Both the position numbers and the translations under genes were made by a program. Under the pieces are notes generated by a model that saw nothing but the letters and a program-made list of their open reading frames with translations, was not told where the DNA came from and made no database searches. Below, in pieces: positions 16,684 through 25,086 of a stretch of 64,000 bases of DNA; position 1 is the stretch's first letter; every line of letters begins with the position of its first letter. Source of the DNA: an uncultured Pelagibacteraceae bacterium (GTDB lineage: Bacteria; Pseudomonadota; Alphaproteobacteria; Pelagibacterales; Pelagibacteraceae); the NCBI GenBank assembly GCA_902560805.1, contig CACENW010000005.1:1-64000 (forward strand), read 5' to 3'.

Positions 16684-18120
16684 TTAATTTACTCTTGATA
16701 ACTTTTTAGAATTTATTTCTACAAAACATTTCATCAATAAATTTTTTGCAATCTCGAGTCTGTATTCTTTGCTAGCTCTCATGTCTCCAATAGGACTTAA
16801 ATCTTTTTCTAAATAATTTTTTGCTAGATCAAAAGTATTGATGGTAAGAGGCTTGTTTTTAAGAATTTTTTCGCATGCCTTAGCTCTTTTTGGTACAGCA
16901 GCCATACCTCCATATGCAATATAAACCTCTTTAATTTTATTGTTGTTAATTTCAAAATTAAAAGATCCACAAACAGATGAAATATCATCATCAAATCTTT
17001 TTGAGATCTTAAATGCCTTAAAAATATTTTTCTTAAAAAGCGGTATTTTTATTGAGTGAATAAATTCATTTTTTTTTAATTTAGTTTTTCTGTAATCAAG
17101 GAAAAAATTATTTAAAGGTAAAACTTTTCTTTTATTAAAACTTTTAATTAAAACCTCTGCATTCAAAGATAATAGAATTGGTAATGAGTCACCTATTGGA
17201 GATGCTGTTGCAATATTGCCGCCTATAGTTCCAACATTTCGAATTTGAACAGAGCCGTATCTCTTTAAAACCAAATAAAAATCTGGATAGTATTTTTTAA
17301 TTTCTTTTTCAAATTTTATTAATGGTGTAGCGGAACCAACTTCTAAATAATTTTTACTTACCTTTATAAAATCTAATTCGTTAATTTCTTTTAAATCAAT
17401 TATAAATGGAATTTCTTTTCTTTCTTTTGTAACTTTTAAAGATAAGTCCGTTCCACCAGCAAGAAAACTAAAATTAGAATGTTTTTTAATTATGTTTTTT
17501 AAATCTTTGATGTTTTTTGGTGAAAAATAAATTTTATTATCTTTTTTAATATAAACATTTTTGGGTTTAATTTTTTTTAATTGCTGAATAACTTTATTTT
17601 TATTTTTAGAAAATTGATCATTCTTATTTATCTTATTTAAACTTTTAGCAGCATCAATTATAGGTCTATAACCAGTACAACGACATAAGTTACCCGATAT
17701 AGAATCTGTTATTAATTCATTGTTAAGACTTTTATTATTTTTAAACATTGAAAATAAAGACATAACAAATCCTGGGGTACAGAAACCGCATTGGGAACCA
17801 TGAAATTTTACCATCGCATCTTGCACTGGGTGAAGTTTTCCATTTTGAGAAACCAAATCTTCAACAATTATAAGTTGCTTACCATTCAAAGATGGCACAA
17901 ATGAAATACAAGAATTAATTGCTTTATATTCAATTTTATTGTCGACTAATTCACCTAAAACAATTGTGCATGCACCACAACCACCCTCTGAACATCCTTC
18001 TTTAGTTCCAGTCTTTTTTAATTCAGTTCTAATATAACTAAGTAATGTTTGATTTGGATCGGGATTTTTAATTTCTATAAGCTTATCATTTAACAAAAAT
18101 TTAACAGAACTTGATATCAC
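16684..18120 (-). CDS. xdhA: Xanthine dehydrogenase small subunit (2Fe-2S and FAD)
   Basis: A 478-residue electron-transfer subunit. The plant-type [2Fe-2S] cysteines are Cys43, Cys48, Cys51 and Cys71. The second cluster uses Cys111, Cys114, Cys146 and Cys148 (GFCTPGF, CRCTGY). An FAD-binding domain follows with FLAGGTDLSLKV and VGTIGGNIATASPIGDS. Translation starts at a GTG (18118-18120) directly after the uraH stop. Confidence 0.95.
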   Translation of the reverse strand: MISSSVKFLLNDKLIEIKNPDPNQTLLSYIRTELKKTGTKEGCSEGGCGACTIVLGELVDNKIEYKAINSCISFVPSLNGKQLIIVEDLVSQNGKLHPVQDAMVKFHGSQCGFCTPGFVMSLFSMFKNNKSLNNELITDSISGNLCRCTGYRPIIDAAKSLNKINKNDQFSKNKNKVIQQLKKIKPKNVYIKKDNKIYFSPKNIKDLKNIIKKHSNFSFLAGGTDLSLKVTKERKEIPFIIDLKEINELDFIKVSKNYLEVGSATPLIKFEKEIKKYYPDFYLVLKRYGSVQIRNVGTIGGNIATASPIGDSLPILLSLNAEVLIKSFNKRKVLPLNNFFLDYRKTKLKKNEFIHSIKIPLFKKNIFKAFKISKRFDDDISSVCGSFNFEINNNKIKEVYIAYGGMAAVPKRAKACEKILKNKPLTINTFDLAKNYLEKDLSPIGDMRASKEYRLEIAKNLLMKCFVEINSKKLSRVN

Positions 18121-18471
18121 TTAACTACCTCTATAAGTAGAATAACTCCAAGGTGAGACAAGTAAAGGAACATGATAATGCTGTGAAGGATCTGAAATAC
18201 CAAATCTGATAACAACGTCGTCCAAGAATGGTACATCGCTAGCTGAAGATGTATTTTTAAAATAATCACCAATATGAAAAACTAATTCGTATTTACCCTT
18301 AATAAAAACGTCTCCCTCTGCTAATGGGGAATTGGCTCTACCGTCGTCATTGAGTTTTATTGATGTTAATTTTTTTCGTTCTGAGTTATTAATATAAAAC
18401 AGGTCAACCAAAATACCTTTGCCAGGTTTACCAGAATATACATCTAAAACATGAGTTGTGAGCTTTGTCAT
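18121..18471 (-). CDS. uraH: 5-hydroxyisourate hydrolase (transthyretin-related)
   Basis: A 116-residue transthyretin-like protein that hydrolyses 5-hydroxyisourate to OHCU. The catalytic trio fits His7 (THVLD), Arg45 (DDGRANSP) and His98 (SQHYHVP), and the protein ends in the diagnostic YRGS. No signal peptide is present, so it is cytoplasmic. It is the first gene of the leftward xdh-puuD operon and is divergent from uraD, which encodes the next step. Confidence 0.95.
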   Translation of the reverse strand: MTKLTTHVLDVYSGKPGKGILVDLFYINNSERKKLTSIKLNDDGRANSPLAEGDVFIKGKYELVFHIGDYFKNTSSASDVPFLDDVVIRFGISDPSQHYHVPLLVSPWSYSTYRGS

Positions 18472-18518
18472 AAAATTATAGTATCATTTAATTTCAAACT
18501 TAAATTATTTAAAGTTAT

Positions 18519-19016
18519 ATGAGAACAATAGATAACATTAACGATCTTAACAAGTCTGATTTTTTGTCTGTATTTGGTAATGTTTTTGAAAAAACTGAAT
18601 CAATTGCTGTGGAAGCTTTTGAGTCAAAACCATTTAAAAACTTTGAAGATATTGTCTTTAAAATGCTTGATATTTATGAAAATTACGAAAAGAATAAAAT
18701 TTTAGAGATTTTAAATGCACATCCTGAGCTTGCTGTAGCAAAAAAAATGACATCTGAATCTATATCAGAACAAGCCTCTGCAAAATTAAACCAATGTTCT
18801 AATGATGAATATGAGGAATTTAAAAAATTAAATTCAGAATATAAAAAAAAGTTTAATTTTCCATTTATAATTGCCGTAAAAGGTAAAGATAAACATGAAA
18901 TACTTATGAATTTTAGAAAAAGAATACAAAGTGATGTAGAAAGTGAATTCCTTGAAGCAAAAAAACAAGTTAAAAAAATCGCAACCTTTCGTTTAAATGA
19001 AATAAACAATAAATGA
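18519..19016 (+). CDS. uraD: OHCU decarboxylase
   Basis: A 165-residue, all-helical enzyme converting 2-oxo-4-hydroxy-4-carboxy-5-ureidoimidazoline to S-allantoin. The active-site residues are visible as NAHPELA (His68) and SISEQ (Glu84), with the conserved FPFIIAVKG block after them. It leads a four-gene run in which each stop overlaps the next start (ATGA). Its start is only 47 bases from the divergent uraH start, so both operons share one control region. Confidence 0.93.
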   Translation: MRTIDNINDLNKSDFLSVFGNVFEKTESIAVEAFESKPFKNFEDIVFKMLDIYENYEKNKILEILNAHPELAVAKKMTSESISEQASAKLNQCSNDEYEEFKKLNSEYKKKFNFPFIIAVKGKDKHEILMNFRKRIQSDVESEFLEAKKQVKKIATFRLNEINNK

Positions 19017-19999
19017 AAAAATTTATAAGTGCAAAAATGATTAACTTAGCAGATCCAAGAATTGGATCTAAAATTATATTTAAGACTGATGATTTTTTTG
19101 CAGCTGCTCATAGAATTTTAAACATCGAAACTCCAGTTTTTAAAGATGGACTATTTGACAAACATGGTAAATGGATGGATGGATGGGAAACAAGGAGAAG
19201 AAGATCAAAAGGTTTTGATTATCTAATTTTAAAACTTGGTAAACCTGGAAAGATATTTGATATAGACATTGACACAACACACTTCAATGGAAACCAGCCC
19301 ACACATGCTTCTTTAGAGGGCTGTTTAAGTAAAACAAAGCCCAATAACAAAACAAAATGGTTTTCTTTACTCAGCAAAAAAAAGCTTGGGCCAAGCAGAA
19401 ACCATAAATTCAAATCAGAAAACAAATCTGTTTTTAATTATATAAGACTTAACATTTTTCCAGATGGTGGAGTTGCAAGACTAAGACTTTATGGAAAAAT
19501 TGAAATGGAGAAAAAATTTTCAACTAATAAAAATATCAACCTTACGTCTGTTTTAAATGGTGCTTCAATTATTGGTTGTAATAATGAACATTTTGGCAGA
19601 GCTGAAAATATCATAGCACCTGGTAAAGGAAAAAATATGGGAGATGGTTGGGAAACAAGAAGAAGTAGAGGAAAAAACTTTGATTGGCTTATAATAAAAT
19701 TTGGAAAACCAGGGTTAATAAAAAAATTAGAGATAGATACCCATCATTTTAAAGGAAACTATCCAGATAGTTGTTCAATTCAAACTGCAAGTATTTCAAA
19801 AAATCTATCTAATAAATCAATTGTCAATAATTCAAAAAATTGGAAGTTTATTTTAAATAATTCAAAACTGTCAGCTCACAAGAAACATATTTTTAAAAAA
19901 TTTCTAATTAAAAGAAGTAAGGAAAATTATCTTAAAATAAATATCTATCCAGATGGTGGAATTTCAAGAATAAGGGCATTCGGGAATTTTGTGAAATGA
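19013..19999 (+). CDS. alc: Allantoicase
   Basis: A 328-residue protein with two homologous jelly-roll repeats. Each holds the same signature: DGWETRRRR...GFDYLILKLG in the first half and DGWETRRSR...NFDWLIIKFG in the second, and each ends near FPDGG/YPDGG with RLRLYG/RIRAFG. This is the allantoicase architecture. It hydrolyses allantoate to ureidoglycolate plus urea, directly between the PuuE and AllA steps. The start overlaps the uraD stop by four bases. Confidence 0.93.
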   Translation: MKKFISAKMINLADPRIGSKIIFKTDDFFAAAHRILNIETPVFKDGLFDKHGKWMDGWETRRRRSKGFDYLILKLGKPGKIFDIDIDTTHFNGNQPTHASLEGCLSKTKPNNKTKWFSLLSKKKLGPSRNHKFKSENKSVFNYIRLNIFPDGGVARLRLYGKIEMEKKFSTNKNINLTSVLNGASIIGCNNEHFGRAENIIAPGKGKNMGDGWETRRSRGKNFDWLIIKFGKPGLIKKLEIDTHHFKGNYPDSCSIQTASISKNLSNKSIVNNSKNWKFILNNSKLSAHKKHIFKKFLIKRSKENYLKINIYPDGGISRIRAFGNFVK

Positions 20000-20487
20000 A
20001 ATTAATAAAAGCAAAAAAAATAACTAAAAAAAATTTTTCTAAATTTGGTCAATTAATAGATACATCTAAAAAAAATCCTATAAATATTAATGATGGTTAT
20101 GCAAAAAGATTTGATAATTTAATCAATATAGATACTTCTAAAAAAAAAGGAAAAGCAATAGTTAGTATTTTTAAAGCAAAAAAAAGAAAGTTTCCTATGA
20201 AAATTGACATGATGGAAAAACATCCTTTAGGAAGCCAAGCCTTTATACCAATGGAGGATACAAAATTTTTAGTATTTGTAGCACCAAGAGGAGATAAACC
20301 AGATGTAAATAAAATTCAATCCTTTGTAGTCCCAAAACAAACTGGCGTAAATTACAATTCTGGTATTTGGCACTTTCCACTGATTTCTTTGAAAAATATG
20401 AATTTTCTAATTGTTGATAGAAAGGGAAAAGGAAACAATCTTATAATTTATAAATTTAAAAAAGATAAAATTATTTTAAAAAAATGA
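19996..20487 (+). CDS. allA: Ureidoglycolate lyase
   Basis: A 163-residue cupin-type lyase releasing glyoxylate and a second urea from ureidoglycolate. Family blocks are MMEKHPLGSQAFIPM near the middle and VNYNSGIWHFPLISL toward the C-terminus. The length is close to E. coli AllA (about 160). It overlaps both neighbours by ATGA, implying coupled synthesis with allantoicase and allantoinase. The N-terminal half is unusually lysine-rich, consistent with the A-rich genome. Confidence 0.92.
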   Translation: MKLIKAKKITKKNFSKFGQLIDTSKKNPININDGYAKRFDNLINIDTSKKKGKAIVSIFKAKKRKFPMKIDMMEKHPLGSQAFIPMEDTKFLVFVAPRGDKPDVNKIQSFVVPKQTGVNYNSGIWHFPLISLKNMNFLIVDRKGKGNNLIIYKFKKDKIILKK

Positions 20488-21383
20488 AAAAAAAATATCC
20501 AAGAGATTTAGTAGGATATGGTTCCAAAAAAGTTAAGGTAAGATGGCCTGGTAATGCTAAGTTGGCTTTACAATTTGTACTTAATTATGAAGAAGGAGCT
20601 GAGAATTGTACCCTTCATGGTGATAAAACTTCAGAAGTATTTTTGTCAGAAATTATAGGAGCAAAACCAATCAAAGGACGACACCTAAATATGGAGTCAA
20701 TTTATGAATATGGATCAAGAAGAGGCTTTTGGAGAATTCACGATTTATTTAATAAAAAAAAAATTCCACTTACTATTTTTGGAGTTGGTATGGCCTTAGA
20801 GAGAAATAAAGAAGTTTGTTCAGCTATAAAAAAAGCAAATTATGAAGTTGCTAGTCACGGGTGGCGATGGATTGATTATCAAAATGTATCAAAGAAAAAA
20901 GAAATGAATGATATGAAACTTGCAATAAAATCTATAAAAAAAATTTTTGGCGCTCAACCTGCTGGTTGGTACACTGGCAGGTGTAGTGCGAATACTTTAG
21001 ATTTAGTAATTGATAATGGTAATTTTTTATACTGTAGCGATACATACAATGATGATCTTCCTTATTGGATAAAAAAAGGTAATAAAAAACAACTCATGGT
21101 TCCTTACACACTTGATAACAATGATATGAGATTTGCAACCAATCAAGGTTTTAATTCAGGTGAACAATTTTATAATTATTTAAAAGATAGTTTCGATGCT
21201 CTTTATGAGGAAGGAAAAACCTCACCAAAAATGATGTCTGTTGGCTTGCATTGTAGATTAATTGGAAGGCCTGGTAGAATACAGTCGCTTAAAAAATTTT
21301 TAAATTATATTCATAAATTTAAAGATATTTGGATTTGCAAAAGAGTGGATATAGCAAAGCATTGGATAAAAAATTATAGTTAA
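20484..21383 (+). CDS. puuE: Allantoinase PuuE (polysaccharide deacetylase family)
   Basis: A 299-residue metal-independent allantoinase of the polysaccharide-deacetylase fold, not the amidohydrolase AllB type. Recognisable PuuE blocks are RDLVGYGSKK at the start, FVLNYEEGAE, YEYGSRRGFWRI, VASHGWRWIDYQ and GLHCRLIGRPGR. It opens S-allantoin to allantoate. It is the last gene of the uraD-alc-allA-puuE run and ends eight bases before the stop of the converging cytochrome gene. Confidence 0.93.
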   Translation: MKKKYPRDLVGYGSKKVKVRWPGNAKLALQFVLNYEEGAENCTLHGDKTSEVFLSEIIGAKPIKGRHLNMESIYEYGSRRGFWRIHDLFNKKKIPLTIFGVGMALERNKEVCSAIKKANYEVASHGWRWIDYQNVSKKKEMNDMKLAIKSIKKIFGAQPAGWYTGRCSANTLDLVIDNGNFLYCSDTYNDDLPYWIKKGNKKQLMVPYTLDNNDMRFATNQGFNSGEQFYNYLKDSFDALYEEGKTSPKMMSVGLHCRLIGRPGRIQSLKKFLNYIHKFKDIWICKRVDIAKHWIKNYS

Positions 21384-21391
21384 AATTTTTA

Positions 21392-21715
21392 TTATTGTTC
21401 TGCAGCTACAGAAGTATAATGAGCAACTGCCTCTATTTCCTCATCAGTTAGTATACCCTCCATTGCAGGCATTACTCCTATACCGTTTCTAACTGCCATT
21501 ATAATTCTTTGAATATCAGGTCTGATTTCATTTAAATTTGGACCAACCATTGCGTTCGATCCAGCATCTGAGAGCATATGGCATGCTGCACAATTACCAG
21601 CTCCTAGAAAAACTTCTTTTCCTTTATTAAATAATTCATCAGCATTAACATAAATATTTGATGAAAAGAGCATTATAAAGAAAGCTATAAAATATTTTAA
21701 AAATAATTTTTTCAC
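21392..21715 (-). CDS. Small periplasmic c-type cytochrome, probable PuuD partner
   Basis: A 107-residue protein starting at GTG, with an N-terminal signal sequence (cleavage likely near residue 25), a CAACH heme site (42-46) and a probable distal Met in GVMPAMEG (Met82 or Met85). The size and features match a free class I cytochrome c. It lies at the end of the purine cluster, where fused PuuD proteins carry such a domain at their C-terminus. I infer that it takes electrons from the separate PuuD membrane domain at 13000. A general electron carrier is the alternative. Confidence 0.82.
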   Translation of the reverse strand: MKKLFLKYFIAFFIMLFSSNIYVNADELFNKGKEVFLGAGNCAACHMLSDAGSNAMVGPNLNEIRPDIQRIIMAVRNGIGVMPAMEGILTDEEIEAVAHYTSVAAEQ

Positions 21716-21765
21716 TATAAATTTGGTATCATAAATAAAAAAAACTAAAAAGATAAATTTCTTTA

Positions 21766-22098
21766 ATGGAAAAACAGATCAAAAGAACAATTTTAGAACA
21801 AGGAAGAGACTGGTTCGAATCTGATAGAAAAGTAATACTTGCAAGAGTAATACAGACATGGGGTTCTTCTCCTTGCCCAGTTGGAAGTAACATGATTGTT
21901 AACGACAAAGGCGAATTTTTTGGATCTGTTTCCGGGGGATGTGTTGAAGCAAATGTAATAGAAGAATGCTTAGATTTGTTAAAAAATAATAATTCATTTA
22001 AGCAATTAGAATTTAAAGTATCTGATGACAACGCCTGGAATGTGGGCCTTGCTTGCGGAGGTGAAATCAAAATTTATATTGAGAAAATAAATTCATGA
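21766..22098 (+). CDS. XdhC/CoxI N-terminal domain protein (xanthine dehydrogenase maturation)
   Basis: A 110-residue protein equal to the XdhC/CoxI N-terminal domain alone. It has the block TWGSSPCPVGS, then GSVSGGCVEANVIEE and a terminal GLACGGEI. XdhC proteins bind and sulfurate the molybdenum cofactor before insertion into XdhB. The other half of XdhC is encoded by the next gene, overlapping by ATGA. The split keeps a clean start and stop, so it looks like a functional two-subunit form rather than a broken gene. Confidence 0.85.
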   Translation: MEKQIKRTILEQGRDWFESDRKVILARVIQTWGSSPCPVGSNMIVNDKGEFFGSVSGGCVEANVIEECLDLLKNNNSFKQLEFKVSDDNAWNVGLACGGEIKIYIEKINS

Positions 22099-22793
22099 AA
22101 TTAGAAATACTCAATGAAATAATTCAAAAAAAATCTTCTAGCCAAAATTTTGCTTTACTTACAAATCTGACAAATGGAAATAGTGAAATTTTTGAATTTG
22201 GTAAATTATTAAGTATCGATTTTGAGAATTATAAAAAACAAATAGAGAATTATCATAGTTTAAAAAAAAATGGAGTAATTGATGGTACTCAAATATTCAT
22301 TCAAAATTTTACAAAACCAATAGAGGTTATTATAGTAGGAGCAGTTCATATTGCTCAATATTTAGTTGATTTATTTAAAAATCTGAATTTTGTAATCACA
22401 ATAGTTGATCCTAGAAAATTTTTTATTACTGACGAAAGATTTCCAAATGTAAAAATTATAAACGATTGGCCTGAAGAAATTTTTAAGAAATTAGAAACAG
22501 ACTCTAATAATGCTTTAATCACTTTAACTCATAATCCAAAAATAGATGATCCAGCATTAAAGCATGCACTGAAAAATAAATTTTTTTATATTGGGGCGCT
22601 TGGAAGCAAAAAAACTCATACCAAAAGATGTCAAAGATTAAAGGACAGTGGATTTACTGAAGAAGAAATAGCTTCCATACACGGCCCAATAGGCATTGAA
22701 CTTGGAGGAAAATCTGGTCCTGAAATAGCTCTCTCAATTGTTTCTCAACTTGTTCTGGAGTCTAACAAATTAATATTGAACTCTAAAAAATAA
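22095..22793 (+). CDS. XdhC Rossmann-domain protein (second half of XdhC)
   Basis: A 232-residue protein with a variable ~75-residue start and then the XdhC C-terminal Rossmann domain. Visible elements are VIIVGAVHIAQYLVDLF (nucleotide-binding turn), TLTHNPKIDDPAL, YIGALGSKKTH and HGPIGIELGGKSGPEIALSI. It is translationally coupled to the N-terminal XdhC half. Together they should supply sulfurated molybdopterin to the xanthine dehydrogenase encoded at 14380-18120. Confidence 0.85.
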   Translation: MKLEILNEIIQKKSSSQNFALLTNLTNGNSEIFEFGKLLSIDFENYKKQIENYHSLKKNGVIDGTQIFIQNFTKPIEVIIVGAVHIAQYLVDLFKNLNFVITIVDPRKFFITDERFPNVKIINDWPEEIFKKLETDSNNALITLTHNPKIDDPALKHALKNKFFYIGALGSKKTHTKRCQRLKDSGFTEEEIASIHGPIGIELGGKSGPEIALSIVSQLVLESNKLILNSKK

Positions 22794-22810
22794 AAAAATA
22801 AATTGATTAA

Positions 22811-23101
22811 ATGAAAAAAGGTTACGTTGTTTGTGTTTACGAAAATATAAAAGACCAAGAACTTTTAAATAATTATGCATCAAAATCAAAAAGTGCTGTT
22901 GATAAATATAAGGGTATTTTTTTGGTAAGAGGAGGAAATAAGATTACAACTGAAGGAAAAGAATTTGTTAGAACAGTAGTAATCGAATTTGAAACATTTG
23001 ATATAGCTAAAAATTTTTTTTACTCAGAAGAATATCAAGCTGCACATGCTATCTTAGCTAATAGTGTTATTAGAAATCATCAAATAATCGAAGGTACTTA
23101 A
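22811..23101 (+). CDS. DUF1330 (ferredoxin-like fold) protein
   Basis: A 96-residue protein of the DUF1330 dimeric alpha-beta barrel group, recognised by IEFETFDIAKNFFYSEEYQAA and the short ferredoxin-like fold. Family members have no settled function. It follows the XdhC pair by 17 bases and may share their transcript. Its TAA stop shares TTAA with the stop of the converging glycosylase gene. Confidence 0.75.
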   Translation: MKKGYVVCVYENIKDQELLNNYASKSKSAVDKYKGIFLVRGGNKITTEGKEFVRTVVIEFETFDIAKNFFYSEEYQAAHAILANSVIRNHQIIEGT

Positions 23102-23733
23102 TATTGTATTGGCTCGGGATCAATACTTCTCCATAAATACCAAGTAGCAACTGAACAATATGGTGAAAATCTTTTATTCAGTAACCTTACGTAAGATTCT
23201 GGTGGTAAATACTTCTTATTATAATTTTTTGAAATAGCTCTTAATAAACCAATATCTTGTATAGGCCAAATATTAGGACGATTGTAAGTAAACAATAAAA
23301 TCATTTCAGCTGACCATCTTCCAATTTGTCTTAATTTAGAAAGATAAATGATAGCATCTTCATCTGACATGCTTGGAATTATTTTTGGATTAAATGTTTT
23401 ACTTAACACTTGTTCTGCTAAACTTTTTATACCTTTTACTTTTTGTCTACTTAATCCACAGCTTTTTAATTGAGAGCTAGAAAGTTTGCTTACTGTTTTT
23501 GCATTAATTTTATTTTTACATTTTTTTTTAAACTTTAAAAAAACTGAGTTAGCAGCAGCTACACTAATTTGTTGACCAATAATACTTTTGCAAAGCGAGA
23601 AAAAAACATCTCTTCTTGATGTGAGAACAGTTTCTGATGGTGACTTATATTTTTTAATTAGAGAAGACATAATTTTATCTTTTTTTGACAGATATTTTTT
23701 GGCTGTGTTCCAGTATGGAGGAATTTTACTCAT
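23098..23733 (-). CDS. alkA: DNA-3-methyladenine glycosylase II
   Basis: A 211-residue HhH-GPD DNA glycosylase removing alkylated bases. The helix-hairpin-helix reads LRQIGRWSAE (134-143) and the catalytic aspartate is Asp160 in WPIQDIGL. The IIGQQIS block (51-57) is typical of the AlkA group. There is no N-terminal Ada-like domain, so this is the compact form. Its start overlaps the EamA gene by eight bases. Confidence 0.9.
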   Translation of the reverse strand: MSKIPPYWNTAKKYLSKKDKIMSSLIKKYKSPSETVLTSRRDVFFSLCKSIIGQQISVAAANSVFLKFKKKCKNKINAKTVSKLSSSQLKSCGLSRQKVKGIKSLAEQVLSKTFNPKIIPSMSDEDAIIYLSKLRQIGRWSAEMILLFTYNRPNIWPIQDIGLLRAISKNYNKKYLPPESYVRLLNKRFSPYCSVATWYLWRSIDPEPIQY

Positions 23734-24607
23734 GACGTGAAACAGATAACTTTTTTTTTAAATACATCTCTCTTCTAAATATAATAATAGATGAAACAAT
23801 AACCAATAAAGCACCTAATAAAGTTTTAGAAGTTGGTATTTCATTCCAAATAAAATATCCAAATATTATTGCAAATACTAATCCAAGATATTTTAAAGGA
23901 GAAACCAAACTCACTTCTGAATATTTATATGATTGTGATAGCCATAAATTTGCAAGACCACCTAATATACCAACCATTGATAGCAAAAATAAATCAAGTA
24001 AAGTTGGCAAGACCCATCCCTGATAAAAAGATAAAAAACTTAGAAGCATTATCGAGAAAGAAAAGAAAAAACTAATCAACCATGCAGGCTCAGTTGATGA
24101 TAATTTTCTTATAGCAATAGCAACATAAGATAGACCTAAGCAAAAAATTATTGGATAAATATAATATAAATTTAAAGAGCTAAAACCTGGTTCAGTTATG
24201 AAAATTATACCAACAAATCCAACTAAAACCGCTAACCATCGATAAAGACCTACTTTTTCATTTAATAAAAAAATCGAAAATATAGTGATAAATATTGGTG
24301 CTGCAAAAGAAATACTTACGACTGTTGCTAAAGGTAAATTTCTTAATGCTACAAATATAGAAACCAAAGCAATTAATCCTGCTAAACATCTTTTAAAATG
24401 AAGAAATGGTCTTGTTGTTTTATAAAAATCTAAATATCTGTCTTTAGGGATAAGAAATAAAATAGGAATTATTCCACAAAATCCCCTGAAAAATAATACT
24501 TGTCCAACAGGATAGTCATCAGACCATTTAACAATCACATCCATAAGTGAAAATGCACATACCGATATGAACATATAAAAAAAGCCTAATTGATTTTTTG
24601 ATAGCAT
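23726..24607 (-). CDS. EamA/DMT-family transporter
   Basis: A 293-residue inner-membrane protein with ten hydrophobic segments in two EamA repeats; the first ends near LNEKVGLYRW and the second near IWNEIPTSKT. Such proteins export amino acids or other metabolites, but the substrate cannot be predicted. It is cotranscribed with alkA and divergent from msrA across a 34-base gap that contains an inverted repeat. Confidence 0.85.
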   Translation of the reverse strand: MLSKNQLGFFYMFISVCAFSLMDVIVKWSDDYPVGQVLFFRGFCGIIPILFLIPKDRYLDFYKTTRPFLHFKRCLAGLIALVSIFVALRNLPLATVVSISFAAPIFITIFSIFLLNEKVGLYRWLAVLVGFVGIIFITEPGFSSLNLYYIYPIIFCLGLSYVAIAIRKLSSTEPAWLISFFFSFSIMLLSFLSFYQGWVLPTLLDLFLLSMVGILGGLANLWLSQSYKYSEVSLVSPLKYLGLVFAIIFGYFIWNEIPTSKTLLGALLVIVSSIIIFRREMYLKKKLSVSRHE

Positions 24608-24610
24608 ATG

Positions 24611-24636
24611 ATTAACTCTAAATTAATTAAGTTAAT
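24611..24636. repeat. Inverted repeat in the EamA-msrA divergent promoter gap
   Basis: ATTAACT (24611-24617) and AGTTAAT (24630-24636) are perfect 7-base inverted repeats 12 bases apart, centred between two divergent genes. It could be an operator, but A/T-rich repeats of this size also arise by chance. Confidence 0.3.
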
Positions 24637-24641
24637 AATCA

Positions 24642-25085
24642 ATGGAAATAGCAATTTTAGGATTGGGGTGTTTTTGGGGACCAGAAATTAAGTTTAGTAA
24701 ACTTGATGGAATTATAAAAACAGAAGTAGGTTATTGTGGAGGTAACAATGCTGAAACAAACTACAAAGAAGTTTGCTCTGGTACAACTAATCATGCTGAG
24801 GTGGTTAAGTTAGATTTTGATCCAAAAGTTATATCTTATGAAAAAATTCTTGAATATTTTTTTGAAATTCATGACCCAACAACCTTAAATTCTCAAGGAC
24901 CAGATTTTGGAACTCAATATAGAAGTGAAATATTTTATTTAAATGATCAGCAAAAAATTATTGCTGAAAAAATGATAGAAAAAGAAAACCTCAAATTATC
25001 AGGAAATGTTGTAACTAAAACCTCTTTAGTTAAAAATTATTGCCCAGCTGAAGAGTATCATCAACGATATTTGGAAAAAAGATAA
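24642..25085 (+). CDS. msrA: Peptide methionine-S-sulfoxide reductase
   Basis: A 147-residue MsrA with the catalytic GCFWG motif (Cys10) almost at the N-terminus, so it is a minimal cytoplasmic form. Family blocks GYCGG, SGTTNHAEVV, FFEIHDPTTLN and GTQYRSEIFY follow, and a candidate resolving cysteine lies in YCPAEEYHQ. It reduces methionine sulfoxide in proteins. It is the first gene of a run with the sulfurtransferase and the RND pump. Confidence 0.94.
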   Translation: MEIAILGLGCFWGPEIKFSKLDGIIKTEVGYCGGNNAETNYKEVCSGTTNHAEVVKLDFDPKVISYEKILEYFFEIHDPTTLNSQGPDFGTQYRSEIFYLNDQQKIIAEKMIEKENLKLSGNVVTKTSLVKNYCPAEEYHQRYLEKR

Positions 25086-25086
25086 A

